NCBI GenBank assembly: GCA_009785885.1 | Contig: WQUE01000157.1 | Location: 1-24,743 of the forward strand | Source of the DNA: Actinomycetes bacterium | GTDB taxonomy: Bacteria; Actinomycetota; Actinomycetes; Propionibacteriales; Propionibacteriaceae | DNA: 24,743 nucleotides | Reading direction: 5' to 3' | Shown here: positions 8,173 through 14,109 of the stretch, one piece after another | How the letters are laid out: every line of letters begins with the position of its first letter | Numbering within the stretch: position 1 is the stretch's first letter | Notes under the pieces: model-generated | The model's database searches: none | What the model was told of the DNA's origin: nothing | The model's input: the letters and a program-made list of their open reading frames with translations, nothing else | Position numbers and translations under genes: made by a program

Positions 8173-8811
8173 CTACCCCAGGACGGGAACCGGCAGCGAC
8201 CACCGGCCCTTCGCCTCGCGGAAGCCGAGCCGCGTGAGATAGCCGGTCACGCCGGGACCGGGCGCATCCATCCAGGCGCGGCTCACACCCGCCTGAGCCA
8301 GCGGGCCCGCCGCCGAGTAGACGAAGACCCCCGGAGCGTAGTCGCGGTAAGAAGGAATCACGTAGTCGGCCAGCAGTTCGGCGGCGCCGTCCCCGTCGCG
8401 GCGGAACACCGCCACCCCGATCGCGGCGTCCTCGTGAAAGATCAACGCAGCCTGCGTGCCGGCCTCGCCGAGCCGGGCGGCCAGGCCCGGGTGGAACGCC
8501 GCAACATCGGAGCCATGGCGGGCGAGGAACCAGCCGACGGCCTCGCCCGTCGCCGGCTCGATCGCGAACGCAAACGCCTTGCTTGCCCGCTTCGCCCCCA
8601 CCAGCGTCACGATGAAGTACACGTCGATCACCACGAGCACGCAGTTCATCGCGACGGCCGGCCACACACCCAACAGACCGTTGTAGGCAACGAGCATCGC
8701 CGAGGCGACCCCGTTCACGACGCGGAACCGCAGGAACCGGCTCTGCAGCACCGAAAACACCAGCACCGCCGAACCCAGCCAGCCGAACGCCTCCAGCGCG
8801 ACCTGCCCCAT
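8173..8811 (-). CDS. Membrane protein: YgjV-like N-terminus with acetyltransferase-like C-terminus
   Basis: This is a 212-residue protein. Residues about 1-75 hold three hydrophobic helices (WLGSAVLVFSVLQ, ASAMLVAYNGLLGVW, MNCVLVVIDVYFIVTL) and resemble the small YgjV-type inner membrane proteins. Residues about 85-212 are soluble, and the pattern ending in YLTRLGFREAKGRWSLPV is reminiscent of the last strands of a GNAT fold. No catalytic function can be assigned. The ATG at 8811 has a strong AAGGAGG site 6 bases upstream. It lies between the GNAT gene and der in the tyrA-cmk-der block, where many actinobacteria carry an acyltransferase gene instead. Confidence 0.7.
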   Translation of the reverse strand: MGQVALEAFGWLGSAVLVFSVLQSRFLRFRVVNGVASAMLVAYNGLLGVWPAVAMNCVLVVIDVYFIVTLVGAKRASKAFAFAIEPATGEAVGWFLARHGSDVAAFHPGLAARLGEAGTQAALIFHEDAAIGVAVFRRDGDGAAELLADYVIPSYRDYAPGVFVYSAAGPLAQAGVSRAWMDAPGPGVTGYLTRLGFREAKGRWSLPVPVLG

Positions 8812-8824
8812 GACGAGCCTCCTT

Positions 8825-8846
8825 ATCCGTTCAGCATCCGTTCAGC
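8825..8846. repeat. Perfect 11-base tandem duplication at the end of the GNAT gene
   Basis: ATCCGTTCAGC occurs twice in direct contact (8825-8835 and 8836-8846). One copy contains the stop codon of the GNAT gene; the other fills the spacer before the ribosome site of the membrane protein gene. It looks like a recent replication-slippage duplication. Confidence 0.85.
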
Positions 8847-9378
8847 CGGGAGAGTCCACGGCGAAAAGGTAGTGCGGCATGTCCACGCCGCGATAGTGCT
8901 TGACGAGGCGCCGCCGGGCGGTCATGCCGCACCGGATGGCCACGTTCATCGACGCGAGGTTGGTGTCACGGACGATCGCGTGAACGCGGGCGATTCCCAG
9001 GTGCGAGAAGGCGAAGTCCCGGCACGCGCCTGCGGCCTCGGCGGCGTAGCCGCGATGCCAGAACGCCGACACGAGGTGGTAGCCGACCTCGAGCACGCGC
9101 TCCCCTTCAACGTCCTGCCACATGAGGCCGCACTGGCCGATCACCGCGCGGTCGTCCCGGCGTTCCAGCGCCCACAGCCCAAGGCCGTCCGTGCTGTAGC
9201 GGTCGCGCTGACGGGAGAGCCACGCGCGCACCTCCGCCTCGTCGAACGGGCCCTCGTAGGCGGCCATGGCGAGCGGGTTCCCCAGCATCGAGCGCAGGGC
9301 GGGCAGGTCGGCGTCGTCCAACTCCCGGAACGCACACCGGGCGCTGGGCGGCGGCATCACCCGCGTGGGTCCGCTCAC
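8842..9378 (-). CDS. GNAT-family N-acetyltransferase (RimJ/RimL-like)
   Basis: This is a protein of about 178 residues with the Acetyltransf_3/RimJ-type pattern: an N-terminal CAFRELDDADLPALRSMLGNP, a central VLEVGYHLVSAFWHRGYAAEA that includes the acetyl-CoA binding loop, and VRDTNLASMNVAIRCGM near the C-terminus. The substrate cannot be read from sequence; proteins of this type acetylate ribosomal protein N-termini, antibiotics or small amines. The GTG at 9378 overlaps the cmk stop as GTGA. An ATG at 9357 is an alternative start. It is translationally coupled to cmk. Confidence 0.85.
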   Translation of the reverse strand: MSGPTRVMPPPSARCAFRELDDADLPALRSMLGNPLAMAAYEGPFDEAEVRAWLSRQRDRYSTDGLGLWALERRDDRAVIGQCGLMWQDVEGERVLEVGYHLVSAFWHRGYAAEAAGACRDFAFSHLGIARVHAIVRDTNLASMNVAIRCGMTARRRLVKHYRGVDMPHYLFAVDSPG

Positions 9379-10040
9379 GGCTCGCGCGCACCCCACGGGA
9401 CGAGGGTGAGGATGCGCGCCACCACCTCGTCTGGCCAAAGGTGGGTCGAGTCGATCAGGGTCACGCCCGGAGCCGGAGTCTCGAACTGGGACATCGTCGC
9501 GTCGTCGCGGTCGCGCCGGACCACCTGATCGGTGACACTCGCATGGTCCGCCGCCCCGGCCAACTCGGCTTCGCGCCGACGGACGCGCTCGGCGGGATCG
9601 GCCACCAGCAGCACGCGGACGTCCGCCTGCGGGCACACCTTCGTCGTGATGTCCCGGCCCTCGGCGACGATCCGCCCGGCCCGGGCCACGATCGCGCGCA
9701 TCTGGTCGCTGAGGACGTCCCGGACCGCCTGGATGGTCGCGACCTTCGACACCTGCGCCGACAAGGCCGGTTCGCGGATCGCCGTCGTCACGTCGCGTCC
9801 CGCGATGCCCACGGTCGGCGCAGCGGGGTCGAGGCCCATCGCGGGCGGCGTATCCCGCGCGATCGCCACCACGGCGTCCGCGTCATCGATCACGCCCCGC
9901 CGGAGGGCCTCGTCGGCGACCGCCCGGTACATCGCGCCCGTGTCGAGATAGGCCAGGCCGAGACGGGAGGCCAAGGCTCGCGCGGTGGTGGACTTGCCGG
10001 ACCCGCTGGGCCCGTCGATGGCGATGACGAGTGTGCGCAC
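9375..10040 (-). CDS. cmk: Cytidylate kinase
   Basis: This 221-residue enzyme phosphorylates CMP and dCMP to the diphosphates with ATP. The P-loop GPSGSGKST lies at residues 9-17, followed by YLDTGAMYRA. The NMP-binding insert and the AEGRDITTKVCPQADVRVLLVADPAERVRRR region are intact. The length is typical. The GTG at 10040 lies 14 bases after the tyrA stop, and TAAGGT sits exactly 6 bases before it, serving as a leaderless -10 box or, through AAGG, as a ribosome site. The tyrA-cmk-der order is common in actinobacteria. Confidence 0.96.
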   Translation of the reverse strand: MRTLVIAIDGPSGSGKSTTARALASRLGLAYLDTGAMYRAVADEALRRGVIDDADAVVAIARDTPPAMGLDPAAPTVGIAGRDVTTAIREPALSAQVSKVATIQAVRDVLSDQMRAIVARAGRIVAEGRDITTKVCPQADVRVLLVADPAERVRRREAELAGAADHASVTDQVVRRDRDDATMSQFETPAPGVTLIDSTHLWPDEVVARILTLVPWGAREP

Positions 10041-10046
10041 GCCGCT

Positions 10047-10052
10047 ACCTTA
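10047..10052 (-). promoter_or_regulatory. TAAGGT before cmk: leaderless -10 box or ribosome site
   Basis: TAAGGT ends 6 bases before the cmk GTG and lies between the tyrA stop and cmk. Because it contains AAGG, the same bases could act as a Shine-Dalgarno sequence on the tyrA-cmk message; the sequence alone cannot separate the two. Confidence 0.3.
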
Positions 10053-10053
10053 C

Positions 10054-11151
10054 TCAGGCGCGCAGGCTCCAGCCGTGGCCGGTCAGCGCGGTGCGGAGCG
10101 CGTCCGCCCGGTCTGGTTCGACCTCGACGGACAGGAAACCCACCTCACGGACCTGGTCGTGCTCGATCGCCAAGTCCTCGATGTTGGTTCCCCCCGCCTC
10201 GATGTCGGCAAACAGCCGCGCCAAGGCGCCCGGCGTGTCCGGGATCTCGACAACGACGCTGACCAGTTCGGACATGTCGCGGCCCCGCTTGCCCGGCAGC
10301 CGCGCGGCCCCGCTTCGGCCGCGGCTGACGAGATCGGCGATGGCGGCCCCATCCCCCAGGCGGGCCACCAGACGATCGAGGTCCTCCTGTACGGCACGCA
10401 GCTGCGCCAGCACGTGCGCGCGGTTGCCGTCGATGATCTGCTGCCACAGGCCCGGGTCCGACGCGGCGATGCGGGTGACGTCGCGCACCCCCTGACCGGC
10501 CAGCCCGAGGTCCGAGGCGGGCGCCCCGGCCAGGCGAGCAGCCATCAGGGAACTCATGAGCTGCGGCAGGTGCGATACCTCCGCCACCGCGCGGTCGTGC
10601 TCGTCGGCCGCCAGTTCGACGGTCCGGGCCAGGCACGCACCGGCCAGCGCGCGTACGCGCTCGACCGCCCACGGTGCGGCATCCGGACGCGTGGCGATGA
10701 CCCACGTCCGGTCGATGAAGAGATCGGGGGTAGCGCCGAGCGGACCGCTGCGCTCCGAGCCGGCCATCGGATGCGAACCCACGTAGCGTGAGGCCTCGGG
10801 CGCCCCGGCGAGCACCGCCCGCTCGATCGAGGCCTTCACGGACCCCACGTCTGTGACGGCGGCCCGCGGGTAGCGTGCCAGCGCGTCCACGACGAGCGGC
10901 GGGATTGCGGACGGCGGCGCCGCGACCACGACGAGCCGGACGATCTCCGGCCGCGGCTTGGCGACCACCCCGGCGCCCCGCGAGGCGGCGACGACCGCGT
11001 GCGACCGGTCGATGTCGGACAGGAACACCTCGGCGCCCGCACGCGTCAGGGCGCAGCCGATGCACGCACCGACAAGGCCGGTCCCGATGATAAGGGCCGG
11101 TGAGATGTCGCCGGACGGCGAACCGCTGGATGGGGCTGGCATGGCAGTCAC
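10054..11151 (-). CDS. tyrA: Prephenate dehydrogenase with C-terminal ACT domain
   Basis: This 365-residue NAD(P)-dependent enzyme makes 4-hydroxyphenylpyruvate from prephenate for tyrosine synthesis. The Rossmann motif IIGTGLVGACIG is near residues 21-32. The signatures VTDVGSVKASI and VGSHPMAGSERSG are present, as is the helical SHLPQLMSSLMAARLAG region. An ACT domain (VSVVVEIPDTPGALARLFADI onward, about 295-365) suggests feedback control by an aromatic amino acid. The first 15 residues are Pro/Ser-rich. The GTG at 11151 is only 2 bases from a TACACT -10 box, so the ATG at 11142 may be the real start. Confidence 0.95.
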   Translation of the reverse strand: MTAMPAPSSGSPSGDISPALIIGTGLVGACIGCALTRAGAEVFLSDIDRSHAVVAASRGAGVVAKPRPEIVRLVVVAAPPSAIPPLVVDALARYPRAAVTDVGSVKASIERAVLAGAPEASRYVGSHPMAGSERSGPLGATPDLFIDRTWVIATRPDAAPWAVERVRALAGACLARTVELAADEHDRAVAEVSHLPQLMSSLMAARLAGAPASDLGLAGQGVRDVTRIAASDPGLWQQIIDGNRAHVLAQLRAVQEDLDRLVARLGDGAAIADLVSRGRSGAARLPGKRGRDMSELVSVVVEIPDTPGALARLFADIEAGGTNIEDLAIEHDQVREVGFLSVEVEPDRADALRTALTGHGWSLRA

Positions 11152-11153
11152 CG

Positions 11154-11159
11154 AGTGTA
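11154..11159 (-). promoter_or_regulatory. Putative -10 box for tyrA
   Basis: TACACT on the minus strand is a good TANNNT match. It lies 11 bases before the in-frame ATG at 11142, so transcription would begin a few bases upstream of that ATG, which argues against the GTG at 11151 as start. Confidence 0.4.
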
Positions 11160-11166
11160 GAGGACA

Positions 11167-11194
11167 GGCACCCGACGCCGGGCCGGGCGGTGCC
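11167..11194. repeat. Inverted repeat between trmI and tyrA
   Basis: GGCACC (11167-11172) and GGTGCC (11189-11194) are perfect 6-base arms around a GC-rich 16-base spacer that can itself pair in part. It lies downstream of the trmI stop and could form a GC-rich hairpin ending the trmI message, but no U tract follows. Confidence 0.35.
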
Positions 11195-11221
11195 CCATGG
11201 ACGGTGGTCGGACGGGCACGG

Positions 11222-12166
11222 TCATCCGAGGATGACGTTGCGCGGCAGCGGGCCGGTGTAGTCCGGCCCGTAGGCCCCCTCGGCGGGCCGGCGGCGGCGC
11301 AGGGGCGCCTGCACGCCCGGCGCCAGGCGGCGGCAGATCACGAGGAACCCCGTATGTCCGCCGGCGCCGTGCGCGGGACGGATCGCCAGGCCCTCGGCGT
11401 GCCAGTCGCGGCTGGTGATCTCGTACGCGGCGGGCTCCGTGAAGCCGCCGTGGGCGCGCACCTGGTCCATGACGCGGCCCAGTTGCGTCACCGTCGTGAC
11501 GTAGCACGTGAGCACGCCCCCGCCGACCAGCCGCTCCCCCACCGCGTCGATGCAGTCCCACGGGGCGAGCATGTCGAGCACGGCCCGGTCGACCGGGTCG
11601 TCACGGATCGCGGTCACCAGATCGCCGACGACGACATCCCACGTTGCCGGGGCGCCGCCGAGGAACTCGGCCACATTCTTGCGCGCCACGTCGGCGAAGT
11701 CGGCCCGGCGCTCGTAGCTGGTCAGGCGTCCCTCGGGCCCGATGGCGCGCAGCAGCGCGAGGCTGAGGGATCCGGAGCCGACGCCGGCCTCCAGCACGCG
11801 GGCACCGGGGAAGATGTCGCCCCACATGACGATCTGCGCGGCGTCCTTCGGGTAGACGATGGCCGCCTCACGGGGCATGGACACCATGTACTCGTTCAGG
11901 AGTGGCCGGAACACGAGAAACGCCAACCCGCCGACGCTCGTGGCGACCGTGCCGTCCGGCTGGCCGATGAGGTCGTCGTGGGCGACGCCGCCCTTCGTCG
12001 TGTGGAAGACCGCGCCCGGCGTCAGGACGATCGAGTGACGGTTGCCCTTCGTGTCGCTCAGGCTGACCCGCTCACCGGGACGGAGCGGACCCGTGCGGGG
12101 ACGCCCGTCGGCGTGCATGATCGGCTCAGGTGCGGCCGAGGCGCGCATCGGCACGGGTTCGCTCAT
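11222..12166 (-). CDS. trmI: tRNA (adenine(58)-N1)-methyltransferase TrmI
   Basis: This is a protein of about 314 residues that methylates A58 in the T loop of tRNAs. An N-terminal beta domain (about 30-100, with RPGERVSLSDTKGNRHSIVLTPG) is followed by a class I methyltransferase fold with the SAM loop VLEAGVGSGSLSLALLRAIG and the acidic ERR after the next strand. VLDMLAPWD is the family signature in the catalytic region. I chose the ATG at 12166 because it overlaps the HAD gene stop as ATGA; the open frame upstream matches nothing. No proteasome ATPase gene follows, although trmI often neighbours that cluster in other actinobacteria. Confidence 0.95.
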   Translation of the reverse strand: MSEPVPMRASAAPEPIMHADGRPRTGPLRPGERVSLSDTKGNRHSIVLTPGAVFHTTKGGVAHDDLIGQPDGTVATSVGGLAFLVFRPLLNEYMVSMPREAAIVYPKDAAQIVMWGDIFPGARVLEAGVGSGSLSLALLRAIGPEGRLTSYERRADFADVARKNVAEFLGGAPATWDVVVGDLVTAIRDDPVDRAVLDMLAPWDCIDAVGERLVGGGVLTCYVTTVTQLGRVMDQVRAHGGFTEPAAYEITSRDWHAEGLAIRPAHGAGGHTGFLVICRRLAPGVQAPLRRRRPAEGAYGPDYTGPLPRNVILG

Positions 12167-12885
12167 CGCGGCACCGCCTCGCCGGCACGCACCTGCGCGT
12201 ACAGTTCGCGCAAACGATCGGGTGTGACACCGGCCAGCCCGCCGGCCAGGTTCACCTGCCCCGGCGACGGCGGCAGCGCACGCATCCGCGGCACGGCGAC
12301 GACGACCGCCCCGGCGGCCCGTCCCGCCGCGGTGCCAGCCTCCGTGTCCTCGATGACGAGGCAATCCGCCGGGTCCACCCCGAGGCGCTCGGCCGCCATC
12401 AGGTAGCCGTCCGGTGCGGGCTTGGCTTCCGGCATGTCGCCGCCGGCGATCACGACCGAGATCGAATGTCGCCCAAAGCTCGCCAGTGCCGAGTCCAGCA
12501 TCGGCCTCGGGCTGGCCGACACGAGAGCACACGGCACCCCCGCCTCGGCCAGGCCGGCCAGCAGGTCCACGGCCCCCGGCAGCCACGGCAGCCCGTCGGC
12601 GTGCGCGCGGACGTCGACCGTCCGCCAGAGCTGGTCGTAGAAGGCATCGGGGTCGACATCGCCATCGCGGCCGTGTTCGGCCATCGCGGCCAGCAAGGCC
12701 GCCATCGACACCTCCCGGCTGGTGCCGCACAACAGGCGCCCCTGCTCGTATGTCCACGGCACGCCGTACCCTGTGAGCAGGTCGATCTCGCCTTGAATCC
12801 ACAGCGGTTCGGTGTCGACGAGCGTGCCGTCGTAGTCGAGCAGCACGGCCAGTGGCGGCGTGACCCACGTCGTGGTTGTCGTCAT
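12163..12885 (-). CDS. HAD-superfamily phosphatase (beta-phosphoglucomutase-like)
   Basis: This 240-residue HAD hydrolase contains motif I LDYDGTLVDTEPLW (nucleophile Asp in DYDGT), motif II VSASPRPM, the motif III lysine in EAKPAPDGYL, and motif IV VIEDTEAG. The helical cap between motifs I and II marks subfamily IA. The substrate is unknown; sugar phosphates are usual for this group. The ATG at 12885 is supported by an AGGAGG site 4 bases upstream; the frame is open to 12969 but without any site. The stop overlaps trmI, so the two are co-translated. Confidence 0.9.
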   Translation of the reverse strand: MTTTTTWVTPPLAVLLDYDGTLVDTEPLWIQGEIDLLTGYGVPWTYEQGRLLCGTSREVSMAALLAAMAEHGRDGDVDPDAFYDQLWRTVDVRAHADGLPWLPGAVDLLAGLAEAGVPCALVSASPRPMLDSALASFGRHSISVVIAGGDMPEAKPAPDGYLMAAERLGVDPADCLVIEDTEAGTAAGRAAGAVVVAVPRMRALPPSPGQVNLAGGLAGVTPDRLRELYAQVRAGEAVPR

Positions 12886-12957
12886 GGGCCTCCTGCGCCC
12901 CTCTCTCATCGGACGGTGGTGTCCCCATGGTGTGCGGTACGCGGTCCGTTCCCGGTC

Positions 12958-12963
12958 ATTGTA
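12958..12963 (-). promoter_or_regulatory. Putative -10 box for the HAD-trmI operon
   Basis: TACAAT on the minus strand matches the TATAAT consensus at five of six bases and lies about 75 bases before the HAD ATG. A matching -35 is not obvious. Read-through from the tRNA genes upstream is an alternative. Confidence 0.45.
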
Positions 12964-13043
12964 GACCACGTCGTTCTGAACGCACGCGGCGTGTTTGCCG
13001 TAGTCACCGGGCGGTATTCGCTGGTGTCACGCCAGGTCGGCTC

Positions 13044-13118
13044 TGGTGGGCGACACTGGGTTTGAACCAGTGACCTCTTCCGTGTCAGGGAAGCGCGCTA
13101 CCACTGCGCCAGCCGCCC
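13044..13118 (-). tRNA. tRNA-Val(GAC)
   Basis: The full cloverleaf is visible. The acceptor GGGCGGC pairs with GTCGCCC (one G-U). The D arm is GCGC-AGTGGTA-GCGC. The anticodon stem CTTCC/GGAAG encloses CTGACAC, giving anticodon GAC. The T arm ACTGG-TTCAAAC-CCAGT is followed by discriminator A and an encoded CCA. It is the last gene of the leftward Gly-Cys-Val cluster and the only tRNA here with a genomic CCA. Confidence 0.97.
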
Positions 13119-13135
13119 AGGGCTTGGGTCGGGAG

Positions 13136-13206
13136 AGGTCGGGACGGGATTTGAACCCGTGTACACGGATTTGCAGTCCGTTGCCTCGCCTCTCGGCCAC
13201 CCGACC
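13136..13206 (-). tRNA. tRNA-Cys(GCA)
   Basis: The acceptor GGTCGGG pairs fully with CCCGACC. The anticodon stem ACGGA/TCCGT encloses CTGCAAA, giving anticodon GCA. The T arm has ACGGG-TTCAAAT-CCCGT. The discriminator is U73, the identity base of cysteine tRNAs. No CCA is encoded. Confidence 0.97.
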
Positions 13207-13242
13207 AACGTGAGTCAGCCTCGCGGGAGAGACCCACTCCCG

Positions 13243-13315
13243 AGCGGACGACGGGATTCGAACCCGCGACCCTCACCTTGGCAAGGTGATGCTCTACCAA
13301 CTGAGCCACGTCCGC
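13243..13315 (-). tRNA. tRNA-Gly(GCC)
   Basis: The acceptor GCGGACG pairs fully with CGTCCGC. The D arm is GCTCAGTTGGTAGAGC. The anticodon stem TCACC/GGTGA encloses TTGCCAA, giving anticodon GCC. The T arm is GCGGG-TTCGAAT-CCCGT, with discriminator U. No CCA is encoded. It is the first gene of the leftward cluster. Confidence 0.97.
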
Positions 13316-13343
13316 ACGCGCCACCCGCGGCGGCGCACCGACA

Positions 13344-13372
13344 ACCTTAGCGGAGCCACCGGCCTGGCACAA
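13344..13372 (-). promoter_or_regulatory. Promoter of the Gly-Cys-Val tRNA cluster
   Basis: On the minus strand TTGTGC (13367-13372) is followed after exactly 17 bases by TAAGGT (13344-13349), about 29 bases upstream of the mature 5' end of tRNA-Gly. Both hexamers and the spacing fit a main sigma factor promoter. Confidence 0.6.
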
Positions 13373-13523
13373 GCGCGGAGCGGGTCCATGTCCTGGCCGC
13401 AGGTTCGGTCCGTCAGGGTGGGGCCTGTCGTCGCCCTGGCCCCCTGGGGCGTGTTCTGTCTTTCGTGGACGCGGTCCCCCGGTGCGGACGTGCGGGGAAC
13501 TTCGGTCGGGCGGGGTCACCTGC

Positions 13524-13529
13524 TACAGT
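13524..13529 (+). promoter_or_regulatory. -10 box of the tRNA-Val(CAC) promoter
   Basis: TACAGT lies 13 bases before the mature tRNA 5' end. TTCGGT at 13501-13506 is 17 bases upstream and could be a weak -35. The promoter is divergent from that of the Gly-Cys-Val cluster; the roughly 150 bases between the two promoters show no gene. Confidence 0.5.
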
Positions 13530-13542
13530 GGGGACGCCACGC

Positions 13543-13614
13543 GGGCGATTGGCGCAGTGGTAGCGCGCTTCGTTCACACCGAAGAGGCCGGCAGTTCGAA
13601 CCTGCCATCGCCCA
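13543..13614 (+). tRNA. tRNA-Val(CAC)
   Basis: The acceptor GGGCGAT pairs with ATCGCCC. The D arm is the same as in tRNA-Val(GAC). The anticodon stem CTTCG/CGAAG encloses TTCACAC, giving anticodon CAC. The T arm GGCAG-TTCGAAC-CTGCC is followed by discriminator A. No CCA is encoded. Confidence 0.97.
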
Positions 13615-13630
13615 CACGCGGGAGCGAGGA

Positions 13631-13738
13631 GGAAGTGCCGAGCTTGCTCGAGCATTTCCGACGAGCGACCAAGTGTTGACGAGCGGCGCCGGCCGTGAGG
13701 CCGGCAAGCCGAAGGCTTGAGGCGCGGACACGCGCCTC
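13631..13738. repeat. Cluster of four near-contiguous hairpins after tRNA-Val(CAC)
   Basis: Four inverted repeats lie in 108 bases. The first is 13631-13659 (GGAAGTGC..GCATTTCC plus CGAG/CTCG, one bulge). The second is 13688-13705 (GCCGGCC, GTGA loop, GGCCGGC). The third is 13706-13718 (AAGCC, GAA, GGCTT). The fourth is 13719-13738 (GAGGCGCG, GACA, CGCGCCTC). The octamer GACGAGCG is repeated at 13660 and 13678. It has the look of a structured RNA or an extragenic palindromic element. No U tract follows, and no protein frame here is convincing. Confidence 0.6.
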
Positions 13739-13976
13739 GCCGCGAGGATCACCCTCAGCGAATGGGCGCGAGCGACTGAGTGCGTGAGACAGCGACGCGA
13801 CGAAACACCATGACGAAGGCCGGGGCCAAGAAAAGGGTCCAGGGAGCGACGCGACCGGACACCCGGGACACGACCCCCAACCGTGATGAGCGACACCCCC
13901 CCTGCCACCACCCGACGCGGTCAGGAGACCGCCCGATCCTGGGGCGGGGCACGGTCGGTGCGGCGTGATCGGACCA
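13739..13976. other. Gene-free stretch upstream of the CbiX-like gene
   Basis: Between the hairpin cluster and the nested inverted repeat I see no convincing gene. There is a short weak repeat (GAGG-N5-CCTC at 13744-13756), GAGCGA/GCGACG-rich sequence, and C-runs. Frames that cross this part on the minus strand also run through the tRNA gene antisense and are taken as spurious. Confidence 0.5.
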
Positions 13977-14014
13977 ATACTGGCGTCTCGCAATGTGAGA
14001 AGCTTGTCCAGTAT
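13977..14014. promoter_or_regulatory. Nested inverted repeats, candidate operator or leader structure
   Basis: ATACTGG (13977-13983) and CCAGTAT (14008-14014) are perfect 7-base arms. Inside them lies a second palindrome, TCTCGCA-A-TGTGAGA (13986-14000), matching at 6 of 7 arm positions. The nested design upstream of the CbiX-like gene suggests a regulator binding site or a folded leader. The local A+T content is higher than in the surroundings. Confidence 0.5.
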
Positions 14015-14026
14015 CTGAGAACTGCC

Positions 14027-14056
14027 TTGCGCCAACGGGCTCTGACAGCCCACACT
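14027..14056 (+). promoter_or_regulatory. Possible promoter of the CbiX-like gene
   Basis: TTGCGC (14027-14032) and CACACT (14051-14056) are separated by 18 bases. The spacer holds the perfect inverted repeat GGGCT-CTGAC-AGCCC (14037-14051). The nested repeats lie just upstream. Weak by sequence alone. Confidence 0.3.
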
Positions 14057-14109
14057 GGCGATGCAGCGGCAACGGCGCCGTCGACCGATGCGGATGAGAG
14101 GCACAGGGG

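Noticed and set aside
6745..9528. 927-codon plus-strand frame opposite der and its neighbours
   Set aside because: Antisense shadow of der and the GNAT/membrane protein genes; no recognisable motif and no start signals.
13631..13738. The hairpin cluster as an intrinsic terminator of tRNA-Val(CAC)
   Set aside because: None of the stems is followed by a T tract. A role in termination is possible, but the standard signature is absent.
13085..13911. Minus-strand and plus-strand frames crossing the tRNA genes
   Set aside because: Translations such as GSNCRPLRCERSALPLRQ come from reading tRNA genes antisense, a well-known spurious ORF source.
13615..14109. An integrated element at the tRNA-Val(CAC) 3' end
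   Set aside because: No duplicated tRNA 3' end, integrase or transposase was found in the window, and core genes resume within 500 bases.
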